A DNA stretch of 9,725 nucleotides from Bryobacterales bacterium (GCA_025456495.1 JALOKO010000100.1:1-9725), one strand, 5' to 3'. Shown: positions 1-7,957, counted from the first letter of the stretch. Notes: generated by a model from the letters alone, not told the origin. Numbers and translations: made by a program.

Positions 1-1
1 C

Positions 2-355
2 CTGGCTGCGCAGACGCTGGAGTGGAGTTCCGCGGAACTCCCGGCGGATTACGGCTGGCCGGGCAACTATCGGGAACTGGAACAATGCGTACGCAACGTG
101 CTGGTGCGACGGCGGTATGAGCCGCTGCGAATGGAGAAGCGCGCAGGGGATGGCGTTGAAGATCTGTTTGCTGAGGCGCGTCAAGCCACCTTGAGCGCGG
201 AGGAACTGCTGCGGCGTTACTGCACGCTGGCCTATGCGCGGCTGGGCAGTTATGAGGCGGCGGCGGAACGGTTGGGGCTGGACCGGCGGACGGTGCGGGC
301 GAAGGTGGACGAGGCGCTGCTGGGACGATTACGCATGCCTGTCGGCGGCGGCTAA
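2..355 (+). CDS. Sigma-54-dependent transcriptional activator, C-terminal fragment
   Basis: The gene is cut by the left edge; the open frame runs from base 2 to a TAA at 353-355, leaving 117 residues. Residues 17-35 carry GWPGNYRELEQCVRNVL, the conserved end of the AAA+ sigma-54 interaction domain (the WPGN-x-REL motif). After a linker comes a Fis-like helix-turn-helix (about residues 83-107, with SYEAAAERLGLDRRTVRAK), which would bind DNA upstream of a sigma-54 promoter. The HTH is not the classic NtrC/Fis ending (GGNxxxAAxxLGISRRTL), but AAAERLGLDRRTVRAK keeps its core and matches a variant I recall from Acidobacteria-type regulators. The sensory or receiver domain and the ATPase motifs lie outside the window, so the signal is unknown. 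The gene converges on the glycan operon and ends inside its last gene. Family assignment is firm; the target genes are not known. Confidence 0.88.
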   Translation: MAAQTLEWSSAELPADYGWPGNYRELEQCVRNVLVRRRYEPLRMEKRAGDGVEDLFAEARQATLSAEELLRRYCTLAYARLGSYEAAAERLGLDRRTVRAKVDEALLGRLRMPVGGG

Positions 356-1068
356 TAAGCGCCGTTGGCGCGCAGGATGACCCCGATGGTCTTCCAGATG
401 ATGCGCAGATCCATGCCGATGGACCACTGGCGGATGTAGCGCGTGTCGAGTTCCACACGCCGGGCATAGCTGGTGTCACTGCGACCGGAAACCTGCCACA
501 GGCCGGTGAGGCCGGGACGTACGCGGGTGTAAACGCGGAAGCCCGCCGGGCCGTACTTCGGAACTTCGGCGTCCACGATGGGGCGCGGACCAATCAAGCT
601 CATATCGCCCACCAGGACGTTCCAGAACTGGGGCAATTCGTCCAGGCTGGTCCGGCGAAGGAAGCGGCCGACGCGTGTGATGCGGGGGTCGTTCTTTAAC
701 TTGTGGGAGGCGTGCCACTCCGAGGCAAGTTCGGGGTGGGCGCGCAGGTACTGCTGCAGGCGCTGTTCACTGTCCCGCAGCATTGAGCGAAACTTCCAGA
801 GGGTGAAGCGGCGGTTTCCCTTGCCAATGCGGGTATGGCGGAAGAGCACTGGTCCGGGGCTTTCCAACCGGATGGCGAGGGCAATCAGCAGGGAGAGAGG
901 CAGCACCAGGGGGATGAAGAAGCAGGCGGCGGCGATGTCGAAGGCGCGCTTCAGAAGGGGGGCGGGCGGCTGCGTTCGCTGCTCCCAAGTAGGGAACGAC
1001 GGCAGCGCGGTGGAGCGCACCGGCGCGGCCTCTACCTCCTGCACGACGTCAATCAATCTGCTTGCCAT
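352..1068 (-). CDS. Monotopic phosphoglycosyl transferase (ExoY/WbaP-type sugar transferase)
   Basis: The 238-residue protein would move a sugar-1-phosphate from a UDP-sugar to undecaprenyl phosphate, the first membrane step of a surface glycan. KRAFDI (40-45) opens the bacterial sugar transferase domain. A proline-broken hydrophobic stretch (about 46-67) fits the re-entrant membrane helix of monotopic enzymes. Then follow KFRSM (92-96), DPR (127-129), SLDELPQFWNVL (141-152) with the D143-E144 pair that is the catalytic dyad in this family, GDMSLIGPRP (154-163) and RPGLTGLWQVSGR (184-196). The C-terminal GAY is typical of ExoY and WbaP relatives, which often use UDP-galactose, but the sugar cannot be read from sequence. 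It lacks the N-terminal multi-helix and CoA-binding-like regions of full WbaP, so it is the short ExoY form. The start lies 9 bp after the preceding stop with only a weak GAGCTGGG ribosome site. It is the last gene of the train. Confidence 0.95.
   Translation of the reverse strand: MASRLIDVVQEVEAAPVRSTALPSFPTWEQRTQPPAPLLKRAFDIAAACFFIPLVLPLSLLIALAIRLESPGPVLFRHTRIGKGNRRFTLWKFRSMLRDSEQRLQQYLRAHPELASEWHASHKLKNDPRITRVGRFLRRTSLDELPQFWNVLVGDMSLIGPRPIVDAEVPKYGPAGFRVYTRVRPGLTGLWQVSGRSDTSYARRVELDTRYIRQWSIGMDLRIIWKTIGVILRANGAY
359..371. terminator. Weak hairpin at the convergent gene ends
   Basis: GCGCC-GTT-GGCGC is a perfect 5-bp GC stem with a 3-base loop, 3 bp after the sigma-54 regulator stop. It lies within the last codons of the sugar transferase (Ala-Asn-Gly-Ala). 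Read leftward it is followed by TTATTAG, a very short T-rich run; read rightward there is no T-tract. It is the only stem next to both gene ends. It may be chance, because the same bases encode the conserved GAY terminus. Confidence 0.2.
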
Positions 1069-1077
1069 TGTCCCAGC

Positions 1078-2190
1078 TCACCCGGCGGCGGTGCGGTAGA
1101 GAATTTCTCGGTACAGCGCTTCCGTGGTCTCTACCATTGTCTCCAATCGGAAGCGTTCGCTGTAGGTGTGACGCCCGGAATGGCCGAATCGTTGCCGCAA
1201 GGGTGCATTTTCGAGGAGTTTACGAATCGAAACTGCAAGCGCGAGGTGATCGCCTGGAGGACACAGCAGCCCGGTTTCGTTGGCGAGGACCGCTTCGTCG
1301 ACTCCGCCCACCTGGGAGGCCACCACGGGCAGACCAGCGCGCATGGCCTCAAGAATACTGCGGGGAAAGGCCTCTGAGCGTGTGCTGAGGACGAAGAGCT
1401 GCCCGGCGGCCAGGACGGGAGAGGGATCAGGCAGATAGCCCAGGAAGCAGATGCGTGCGCCGATGCCCAGCTGTGAGGCCAGGGCTTGCAGGCTGGGTTG
1501 CAAGGGGCCATCGCCAACCAGATGGCAGTCCCATTCGAGGTCCTGCAGTGTGGCCAGCGCGCGCAGCAACGTTGGGTAATCCTTGGGGGCTTCCATGCGG
1601 GCGACGCAGCAGATTCGCGGGGGTTGGGCGGCGGGGTTGGCCAACAGATGAGGTTCGACATCCGGCATGCCATTGTGGATGACGCGCAACCGGTGCGGCG
1701 GGGCGATGTGATGGTTCAGTGCCAGTTGGCGCTCCTGTTCGCAGACGCAGACGATGGCTTCGCACCAACGCGAGGCCAGCCGTTCAATGGCCGCGAAGAT
1801 TGGGCCGGCGAGACGGGAGATACGATCGCCGATGGTGAGGCCGTGCGGGGTGTAGAGGGCGGGCAGGCGTAGCTGGCGGGCCGCGATGCGACCCACCAAT
1901 CCGGCCTTGGCGGTGTGAGTGGAGACGAGATGAGGCCGGTAACTGCGGAGGGCCGCGGTGAGTTCGCGGATGGCCATGGCATCCTTTGCCGGGTGAATGG
2001 CGCGCTGCAGATGGCGCAGGGGATGAACGTGGATGTCGGCTGCTTGCAGGCGTTCGGTGACAGCGCCGTAGCCTCCCACGAATACGGCCGTTTCGTGTCC
2101 GCGCTGGCGCATGGCGCGGGCGAGATGCAGCACATGCATGCTGGCGCCGCCCACGGCGTCGGCGCGGGTGATAATGTAGGCGATCCTCAT
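1078..2190 (-). CDS. GT4-family glycosyltransferase (third of three)
   Basis: This 370-residue GT-B fold enzyme probably adds a sugar from a nucleotide donor to the lipid-linked glycan in the cytoplasm, with retention of configuration as in family GT4. The N-terminal acceptor half starts MRIAYIITRADAVGGAS, a nucleotide-sugar transferase glycine-rich loop, and has STHTAKAG (90-97) and YTPHGLTI (113-120). The C-terminal donor half has VIHNG (170-174), CVARMEAPKDY (195-205), VGDGP (225-229) and the EX7E pair E273/E281 in SEAFPRSILEAMRAGLPVVAS. The donor and acceptor sugars cannot be inferred. It overlaps the methyltransferase by ATGA (2187-2190), and GGAGG at 2197-2201 lies 6 bases before the ATG, which supports this start. 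No membrane helix is evident. Confidence 0.92.
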   Translation of the reverse strand: MRIAYIITRADAVGGASMHVLHLARAMRQRGHETAVFVGGYGAVTERLQAADIHVHPLRHLQRAIHPAKDAMAIRELTAALRSYRPHLVSTHTAKAGLVGRIAARQLRLPALYTPHGLTIGDRISRLAGPIFAAIERLASRWCEAIVCVCEQERQLALNHHIAPPHRLRVIHNGMPDVEPHLLANPAAQPPRICCVARMEAPKDYPTLLRALATLQDLEWDCHLVGDGPLQPSLQALASQLGIGARICFLGYLPDPSPVLAAGQLFVLSTRSEAFPRSILEAMRAGLPVVASQVGGVDEAVLANETGLLCPPGDHLALAVSIRKLLENAPLRQRFGHSGRHTYSERFRLETMVETTEALYREILYRTAAG

Positions 2191-2978
2191 GCGGCGCCTC
2201 CGCGGGTGGCGGGCGTTGGCTTGCGCGAGAGGATGACCAGGAAGGCGAGCTTGCGAAAGAGCGCCTCGGCCATGGGTGTGGCCAAAGGCAGGCGCAGTAG
2301 GGGCAGCACCCAGGCGCGTCCGGGCCGTTGCAGCAGGCGGTAACGGATGTAGTCAATCTCGCGCAGTTGGTTGGTGAAGTGACGGCTGTAGGCGGCAAAA
2401 ATTTCAGTGCGCGGACGATACACCGTGTAGGCGTCAATCCAGTTCAGTTTGTCGATGGCCCATTGGCGGGGCGTGGGCGATTCGTGCTTGTGATAGCCCA
2501 GACCCATCACGCGGAGCATCCAGGTGTAAAGGAAGCGCAGCCGGGACCCTCGTGGCAGCCGGTGCGCCAGTGGAATGCCGATGTGGCCTTCGCGCAAGAC
2601 ATCGCGGGAGGGGAAGAGGCTCAGTACTGTTCCGCCAGCAGCCAGCACGCGGTGAATCTCCGCAAGCACTGCGGGAAGATTTTCGACGTGCTCCATCACC
2701 TGGTTGTTTACGATGAGGTGGAAGTGGGAATCCGGGTAGGGCAGTCGACCGTCCACAATCTCCTGGACGAGCGAACCCAAGCGGCCCGCCGCCAGGGCTT
2801 CGGCCTTGGCGTTGGAGCCGGCATAGAAGACGTCAGCACCTTGGAAAGCAAGGCCGGCATCCACGCCAGCCTGCACCAGGCGTCCCGCGCCGCAGCCGTA
2901 ATCCAACACACGCGCACCAGGGTGAGCAGCCGTGAAGCGCAACGCGAAATCCAGGACGAAGCGGTTGGTGACATCCAT
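2187..2978 (-). CDS. Class I SAM-dependent methyltransferase
   Basis: This 263-residue protein has a Methyltransf_11-like Rossmann core. Motif I is VLDYGCGAGRLV (24-35), which binds S-adenosylmethionine. An acidic/turn region follows, then LPYPDSHFHLIVNNQVMEHV (79-98), the usual strand-4 motif of this class. HRVLAAGGTVLSLFP (109-123) corresponds to the next motif. The C-terminal 140 residues are basic and aromatic-rich, with hydrophobic patches near 222-249, and could touch the membrane or a lipid-linked acceptor. Its place between two glycosyltransferases suggests it methylates a sugar of the glycan, either within the repeat or as a chain cap; the substrate is inferred from context only. It begins 18 bp after the previous stop and has no visible Shine-Dalgarno site, yet MDVTNRFVLDFALRF is a reasonable N-terminus and no better start is seen. 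Confidence 0.88.
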   Translation of the reverse strand: MDVTNRFVLDFALRFTAAHPGARVLDYGCGAGRLVQAGVDAGLAFQGADVFYAGSNAKAEALAAGRLGSLVQEIVDGRLPYPDSHFHLIVNNQVMEHVENLPAVLAEIHRVLAAGGTVLSLFPSRDVLREGHIGIPLAHRLPRGSRLRFLYTWMLRVMGLGYHKHESPTPRQWAIDKLNWIDAYTVYRPRTEIFAAYSRHFTNQLREIDYIRYRLLQRPGRAWVLPLLRLPLATPMAEALFRKLAFLVILSRKPTPATRGGAA

Positions 2979-2996
2979 GGCGAATGGCGAGGGGGT

Positions 2997-4220
2997 TCAG
3001 TCCTCCAGGCGGGCGCCGACCTCGCGCAGCAGGGTGCGATAGAGCCCTTCCCATTGTGACGCGATTGCCTGCGCGGTGAACCGCTGCAAGGCATCCTTAC
3101 GTGCGGCTTCGCCCAAGGCGCGCCGTTGCACGGAGGACAGGGCCAGCACGCGGGCCATGTTGGTGGCCAGGGACGCGGGGTGGTTGGGACGCGCGAGGAA
3201 GTCCCTTGCCTGGGGGCACAACGCCTCGGCGACGCCGCCCACATCAGTCGCGACACAGGGCAAGGCGGAAAGCGCCGCTTCCAACAGGACGACGGGCAGG
3301 CCTTCCACCAGCGAGGAAAGTACGAACGCATCGGCTGCCTGCATCAGCGCGGGGATGTCGTCGCGGGCGCCCAGGAACCGTACGTCCACGTCCAGGGCGG
3401 AGGCCAGTGCCTGCAGTTCCCGGCGTTGCTCACCATCGCCGGCAATCAACAAAGTGGCGCGAGGGCACTGCGTGGATTCCCGGGGCAGCTGCGCCATGGC
3501 CCGTAACAGCGACGCGTAATCCTTCTTCCACATCAGGCGACCCACGGCCAGGAAGGTAAAGGTATCGCCGAGGGCGAGGGCTGCGCGGGTTTCTTCGCGG
3601 GTGGTGGGGCACGGGTGGAAGCGGCTGGGATCCGCACCATTGCCGATGACGATGCTGCGGTGGGCGCGGATGGCGCCCGCTTGGCGGTGCCGTGCGGCAA
3701 CGGCTTCGCTGACGCACACGGTCCGATGGCTGTAGGCATCACTGATGCGATACAGCGTGTCGCGCAGCCCGACGGCCGCGGAGCGCTGGCTGCTTTCCGC
3801 CAAGCTGTGAATGGTGCTGATGACCGCTGTTGTGGGACAAAGCAAACGGCCAAGCCGAGCCAGCATGTTGGCGTGGAACAGGTGGGCATGGATGATGGCA
3901 GGCTTCCCCTGGCGCAGCAGCCTCAGATAGCGCAGCAGCGCGGTGGGACGGGGCTTTCCTGGTTCCATCGCCAGCGTATGCACAGGGATGCCTTCAGCTT
4001 GCAACTCCGCGGCGTGGGCAGTGGGACTGCGCAGCGAGACCACGCTGACGGGCCATCCGCGCGAGCGCAACTGGCGGGCCAGCATGGCCACTTGCGCTTC
4101 CGCGCCGCCAAGGGCAAGGTGCGTCACCAGCAGCAGGACCGGGGGGAGGGCTGGCGCGGCAGTATCGTTCCTGCCGGAACCGGATAGGTTGTTGAGGCCG
4201 AGGCTAGACCGGGCGTTCAT
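2997..4220 (-). CDS. GT4-family glycosyltransferase (second of three)
   Basis: This 407-residue GT-B enzyme would transfer a sugar to the growing glycan. After a polar, poorly conserved lead of about 26 residues comes VLLLVTHLALGGAEAQVAML (28-47), the typical GT4 start with the GGAE loop. Next are IIHAHLFHANMLARL (109-123), STIHS (135-139) and VSEAVAARH (170-178). The donor half has VIGNGAD (191-197), AVGRLMWKKDY (225-235), IAGDGE (259-264) and the EX7E pair E306/E314 in VEGLPVVLLEAALSALPCVATDVGG. Its start overlaps the preceding glycosyltransferase stop as ATGA (4217-4220), with a G-rich run upstream rather than a clear Shine-Dalgarno site. If the short lead is not real, translation could begin later, but the overlap supports this ATG. 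Donor and acceptor are unknown. Confidence 0.92.
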   Translation of the reverse strand: MNARSSLGLNNLSGSGRNDTAAPALPPVLLLVTHLALGGAEAQVAMLARQLRSRGWPVSVVSLRSPTAHAAELQAEGIPVHTLAMEPGKPRPTALLRYLRLLRQGKPAIIHAHLFHANMLARLGRLLCPTTAVISTIHSLAESSQRSAAVGLRDTLYRISDAYSHRTVCVSEAVAARHRQAGAIRAHRSIVIGNGADPSRFHPCPTTREETRAALALGDTFTFLAVGRLMWKKDYASLLRAMAQLPRESTQCPRATLLIAGDGEQRRELQALASALDVDVRFLGARDDIPALMQAADAFVLSSLVEGLPVVLLEAALSALPCVATDVGGVAEALCPQARDFLARPNHPASLATNMARVLALSSVQRRALGEAARKDALQRFTAQAIASQWEGLYRTLLREVGARLED

Positions 4221-5329
4221 CCCGCGCCCCCCAGCAGTTGATGGAATAGATGGGCGTAGGCGTTTACCATGGCGTCGATGCCAAAGCGGCGGGCGTTCCG
4301 ACGGGCTGCTTCACCCATAGCCTTGCGGCGCGTCGGATCCAAAGCCAGCGCGCGGAGTGCGCCTACCAGTTCCACAGGGTGGTGGGGAGCCGCCAGTAGG
4401 CCGTCCTCACCATCGGTGACCAGATTGGGCAAGCCGCCCACGCGCGTCGCCACAATGGGCAGGCCGGCGGCCAGCGCCTCCATCACCGCAAGTGGTGCGC
4501 CTTCCCAATGGCTGGCCAGCACGAAGAGGTCCGCTGCCGCCAGGGCGGGGGCAACGTCTGCCTGGAGTCCCAAGAAGTGGACGCGGTCTTGTAAGCCCAA
4601 TCGAAGGACGTGCGCTTCCAGGGCGGCGCGCAGGCTGCCATCGCCCACCAGCAGAAGGCGCCATGGGGAGTCCGGGGCAAAGGCCTGGTGGAAGGCCTCC
4701 AACAGCCCCGCGTGATTCTTTTGTGGCTCCAGGCGAGCGACGCAGATGGCCAGGGGCGTCTCCGGTGAAAGACCAAGCTGGCTTCGCACGGCGGCTACGG
4801 CGGCTGGCTCCACGTGCGGGAATACTTCCACGCCATTGGGAATGGTGGCAGCCACGGGGCGTCCATAGACATGCAGAAAGCTCTGCGCCACTTCGTCGCC
4901 TACCGCCACCGGAGTGACGCCGCGCCAGAAGGCCCAACGGTGGATGAGCCTGCCTGGTAGATCCACTTCCCGTTGTGCGAGGTTGTGTACCGTATGGACG
5001 ATGCGAGCCGCAGGCCAGGAAGACCAAGCCGGCAGCACATAGCGCAGCAGGTAGGAGTGCGTGTGGATGATGGCCGGTTGCTGCAAGGCGAAAACGCGGC
5101 GAAGCTGAGAGACCATACGGAGGTCCAGGCCACGGTGCTTTCCCAGGTGATGGACGGGCACGGCTGCCTCGTGGAGCGTGTTCTGAAAGCCTCCGGGAAA
5201 CGCGTCATACAGCGATACCACTTCCGTGTGCCAGCCGTGCGCGGGCAGGCCCAGCGCCAGCGAAACAGCCACACGCTCAGCCCCGGCTCGCTTGAGTGTC
5301 GGCAGCAACTGCAGGACGCGGGGCTTCAT
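4217..5329 (-). CDS. GT4-family glycosyltransferase (first of three)
   Basis: This 370-residue GT-B enzyme begins MKPRVLQLLPTLKRAGAERV, with the usual GT4 glycine/alanine loop. It continues with IIHTHSYLLRYV (87-98), VHTVHNLAQREVDLP (111-125) and VGDEVAQSF (143-151). The donor half has TIPNGVEVFP (162-171), CVARLEPQKNHAGLLEAF (196-213), LLVGDGSL (226-233) and the EX7E pair E276/E284 in WEGAPLAVMEALAAGLPIVATRVGG. The frame stays open upstream to 5551, but that part is antisense-like low-information sequence. The ATG at 5329 forms an ATGA overlap with the O-antigen ligase stop and has GGAGG 8 bases upstream, so it is chosen. By position it may act first of the three transferases, though gene order does not prove reaction order. 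Confidence 0.93.
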   Translation of the reverse strand: MKPRVLQLLPTLKRAGAERVAVSLALGLPAHGWHTEVVSLYDAFPGGFQNTLHEAAVPVHHLGKHRGLDLRMVSQLRRVFALQQPAIIHTHSYLLRYVLPAWSSWPAARIVHTVHNLAQREVDLPGRLIHRWAFWRGVTPVAVGDEVAQSFLHVYGRPVAATIPNGVEVFPHVEPAAVAAVRSQLGLSPETPLAICVARLEPQKNHAGLLEAFHQAFAPDSPWRLLLVGDGSLRAALEAHVLRLGLQDRVHFLGLQADVAPALAAADLFVLASHWEGAPLAVMEALAAGLPIVATRVGGLPNLVTDGEDGLLAAPHHPVELVGALRALALDPTRRKAMGEAARRNARRFGIDAMVNAYAHLFHQLLGGAG

Positions 5330-6600
5330 GCGGATGGCCTCCGCCACCAAGCGCTTCCTGAGACGGACGTGATGAGCCCGAAGAGCAGCCAGGTGACTTT
5401 GTGATGCTCCCAGGTAAGGGTGGACACGCCAGCCGCCCACACCAACAGCATCACCATCCAGAGAGCGCGATCCGGGGCCTGCATCATCCAGATGTTGAGG
5501 CAGAGGGCGAGCGATAGCAGGCCAAAGCAGCCAAAGCCCATCAGCCCGCATTCCACCAGCACCGACAAGAAGGTATTATGCGCGACGGGCAGGAACCCCG
5601 GCACTTTGGGCTGGTTCAGCCAGGCGGCGATGGCGGTGGGATAGGCTCCGGCGCCTACCCCTTGCAGCGGGCGTTCTACCCATTGCAGAAGGCCCCCTTT
5701 CCACAAAACTTTGCGTGAATTCAAGGTGCCCCTGGTGAGTTCCCCGGGGATGGTGCTGAGGCGTTCGCGGGATGGGGAAGGCGCCATGGGGGCGAGGCTG
5801 AGCAAGAGCATGGCGAACAGGACGCAGGTGGCGCATCGATTTCCCACCGTCAGCGTGCGCCAGCGCAGCAGCGGATAGGCAAAGGCGAGCAGGGCTGCGA
5901 GGAACGCGGCTCTTGATCCGGTGAGTAGTAATGCGCCCAGCACCAATAGGGTGGACAGGTGGTACACCCAGCGCATGGCTCCCTTGGCGGTGAAGGCCAG
6001 ATGGAGGGCAAGAGGCACGGACAGGGCCAGGATGACACCGAAGGTGTTGGGGTCAAAGCCAGCGGCGGCGTAGCGTTTGTAGTACGTTTGCAGGTTTGAG
6101 GCGTAGCGCGCAAAGGCGATGGCCGCTCCGGTGACCGCGCCCGCCAGATAGAACTGCAGCAACAAGCGCTGCCGCCAAGGGGAGGCGACGAACTCAACAA
6201 TCAGCCACAGCATGCCCAGCAGTTGCGCCAGGGTAGCCACGCGGCTGACGGTGGCTTGCTGATCCAAAGACCAAATCCAGGTGAGGGCGGACCACGTCAC
6301 GAATAGCGCGGCGGCGATGAACGCAAAGGGCGGCGGGGTGACCGCTTCCGGAAAAGCGCCAGCGCGTCGCGGTGCAGCGATGAAGCGAAGGACGACAACA
6401 ACCACGCCGGCAGCGAACGCGGCGAGGCCGCTGGCCTTGGCAATGGTGCCCAACGCTCCCAGGTAGACGCCCTTTTCCCAAGGGATGGTGAAGACAAAGA
6501 CGCAGAGCAGTGCCAGTGCAACGCGGTCCGCAGTACGACCAGTTGTGTGAGCCTGCGTCTTTGCTGTCGTGTGATTCGCAGTCCCTGCGGGCGCGTTCAT
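5326..6600 (-). CDS. O-antigen ligase/polymerase-type membrane protein (WaaL/Wzy-like)
   Basis: This 424-residue integral membrane protein has roughly ten or more hydrophobic segments (for example 27-44, 51-74, 91-110, 124-140, 148-165, 186-205, 209-226, 228-246, 255-272, 345-372 and 378-411). The order LLTGSRAAFLAAL (225-237), NSRKVLWKGGLLQWVERPLQGVGAGAY (294-320) and AHNTFLSVLVECGLMG (340-355) is the Wzy_C/O-antigen ligase pattern. It includes the large periplasmic loop before a conserved His-Asn pair (H341-N342), the histidine used by WaaL-family enzymes. It would polymerise the repeat unit, transfer finished chains to lipid A-core, or transfer glycan to protein; sequence alone does not separate these roles. 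The first 24 residues are polar and Thr/Ala-rich. The start overlaps the flippase stop (ATGA at 6597-6600), with GAGG 7 bases upstream. Adjacency to the flippase and glycosyltransferases supports a Wzx/Wzy-type pathway. Confidence 0.87.
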   Translation of the reverse strand: MNAPAGTANHTTAKTQAHTTGRTADRVALALLCVFVFTIPWEKGVYLGALGTIAKASGLAAFAAGVVVVVLRFIAAPRRAGAFPEAVTPPPFAFIAAALFVTWSALTWIWSLDQQATVSRVATLAQLLGMLWLIVEFVASPWRQRLLLQFYLAGAVTGAAIAFARYASNLQTYYKRYAAAGFDPNTFGVILALSVPLALHLAFTAKGAMRWVYHLSTLLVLGALLLTGSRAAFLAALLAFAYPLLRWRTLTVGNRCATCVLFAMLLLSLAPMAPSPSRERLSTIPGELTRGTLNSRKVLWKGGLLQWVERPLQGVGAGAYPTAIAAWLNQPKVPGFLPVAHNTFLSVLVECGLMGFGCFGLLSLALCLNIWMMQAPDRALWMVMLLVWAAGVSTLTWEHHKVTWLLFGLITSVSGSAWWRRPSA

Positions 6601-7946
6601 GGGGCGACCTCAGCCTGGCGCAGAGCGCGGCGCAGCAGGAAAAGCTGTCCGCCAATTTGCGGCAGGGTGGAAAGGGCCAGGGCGGCCACGGCGCCGTAGA
6701 GTCCCCAGGCGGGAACCAGCCACCAACTGGCCAGCGCGCAGACGGTGACTGAGGCCGCAAACAGGGGCAGTTGTCCGCCGAAGACCCGGGTACTGGTAAC
6801 GCCATAGCCGAGGGCGATGGCCACATAGCTAAGCGTACCTGCCACCATCGACGCCACCAACAGTGGCTGATAGAGGGCAAGCTCAGGCCGGTAGATCCAT
6901 CGCAGCACCCAGTCCCCAATCGCGACGGAGGCTCCGATGGCCAAGGCCCCCAACACCAGAGCCATGCCCACGAAGCGAAGCATCAGGTGGCGAAAGGAAA
7001 CCAAATCGCGTGCCTGCACGCTGCGCGCCAACCGCGCGGCGGCGCTTTGCCCCATCGCGTTCATGAGTGTTGAGCCTACGGTGATGAGCGTCACGACGGC
7101 CGTAAACGCGCCGAGTTCCGTGGAGCCAAGGTCCTGTTGTACGGCGTAGCGGGGCAGGTGCGTGTTGAGGGAGATCAACATCAGAATCAGTCCCAATGGC
7201 AGCGCGTCCATCAGGATCGCACGATGGTGAGAAAGGTAAGGTGGCCGACGAAGGGACGGCATGGCGTTGGCGGACTGCCGCAGGTCCAGGGACGCGGTAA
7301 GGTCGAAGCCCAGAAACACCAGCAGTCGGGAGCAAGCCAGCGCCATCACGGCGAAGAGCAGATCACCGGTAGTCCAAAGGACAAGCCCCAGCGCAACGAG
7401 AGAAACCAGCGTGCGCAGCATCATGGACTGGCCGACACGATGGATGCGTTCCTCGCGCTGCAGGGCGCCGTAGTAGAGGTCGCTGAAGGTTTCCGCAACC
7501 TGTCCGGCGCCGGTGAGGAACACCACCCAGGCGAAGACGCTATCCTCCGCAAGTACCGCGGCCACCAGGCCCATGGCGGCAAGCGTGAGCAAGCTCACCA
7601 TATAGCGCACCTGCAGATAGGCGCGAAAGGGATGACGATGGCTGGCGTCCGTGGCCAGCACACTGCGGAGGTTCAGGTGGGAGAGCATGGCCAAAGGCGC
7701 GGTGAGGGCGAGAGCCAATGCGTATTCCCCCAACATGGCCGGGCCACCGAGTTTGGCGATCAGGCTGAGGATGCCCCACTGTCCGGCGGCGTAGATTGCG
7801 TTGCCCAGGAAGGCCCATCCGAAATTCGCTCGCAATGGCGGGGAGGCGGGAACGCCCGGAGCGGTGGCGATGTCCGGAAGTCCGGATTGGTTCAGGGGGG
7901 CGTCATGACGGGAAGCGGCCATTCCGATTGACGCTGCCGAGTGCAT
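6597..7946 (-). CDS. Wzx-like polysaccharide/lipid-linked oligosaccharide flippase
   Basis: This 449-residue multispanning protein belongs to the polysaccharide-transport branch of the MOP superfamily. After a polar lead of about 38 residues, helices follow across the whole length (for example 42-65, 73-90, 114-132, 136-152, 178-192, 195-214, 247-262, 278-295, 322-346, 360-382, 394-417 and 419-436), close to the expected 12-14. The first helix region (FGWAFLGNAIYAAGQWGILSL) and the EYALALALTAPL segment resemble the O-antigen flippase N-terminus. It would move the undecaprenyl-linked glycan from the cytoplasmic to the periplasmic face. It starts 14 bp after the SPOR gene stop. Two ATGs are possible, 7946 and 7922 (residue 9), and neither has a good Shine-Dalgarno site; I keep the longer form, while the shorter is equally credible. 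Confidence 0.87.
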   Translation of the reverse strand: MHSAASIGMAASRHDAPLNQSGLPDIATAPGVPASPPLRANFGWAFLGNAIYAAGQWGILSLIAKLGGPAMLGEYALALALTAPLAMLSHLNLRSVLATDASHRHPFRAYLQVRYMVSLLTLAAMGLVAAVLAEDSVFAWVVFLTGAGQVAETFSDLYYGALQREERIHRVGQSMMLRTLVSLVALGLVLWTTGDLLFAVMALACSRLLVFLGFDLTASLDLRQSANAMPSLRRPPYLSHHRAILMDALPLGLILMLISLNTHLPRYAVQQDLGSTELGAFTAVVTLITVGSTLMNAMGQSAAARLARSVQARDLVSFRHLMLRFVGMALVLGALAIGASVAIGDWVLRWIYRPELALYQPLLVASMVAGTLSYVAIALGYGVTSTRVFGGQLPLFAASVTVCALASWWLVPAWGLYGAVAALALSTLPQIGGQLFLLRRALRQAEVAP

Positions 7947-7957
7947 TCCGGCTAGGC

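Noticed and set aside
2328..3059. 243-codon plus-strand open frame opposite the methyltransferase
   Set aside because: It is antisense to a protein with clear SAM motifs. It contains no recognisable motif and reads as the complement of biased codons.
5330..5551. 74-residue N-terminal extension of the first GT4 enzyme
   Set aside because: It overlaps the C-terminus of the ligase in another frame and has no family similarity. The ATG at 5329 has GGAGG, the ATGA overlap and the family-typical start.
7137..7931. 264-codon plus-strand open frame opposite the flippase
   Set aside because: It lies fully antisense to a convincing membrane protein, has a Gln/Gly/His/Arg-rich meaningless composition and no domain pattern. 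Long antisense frames are expected opposite GC-rich codons.
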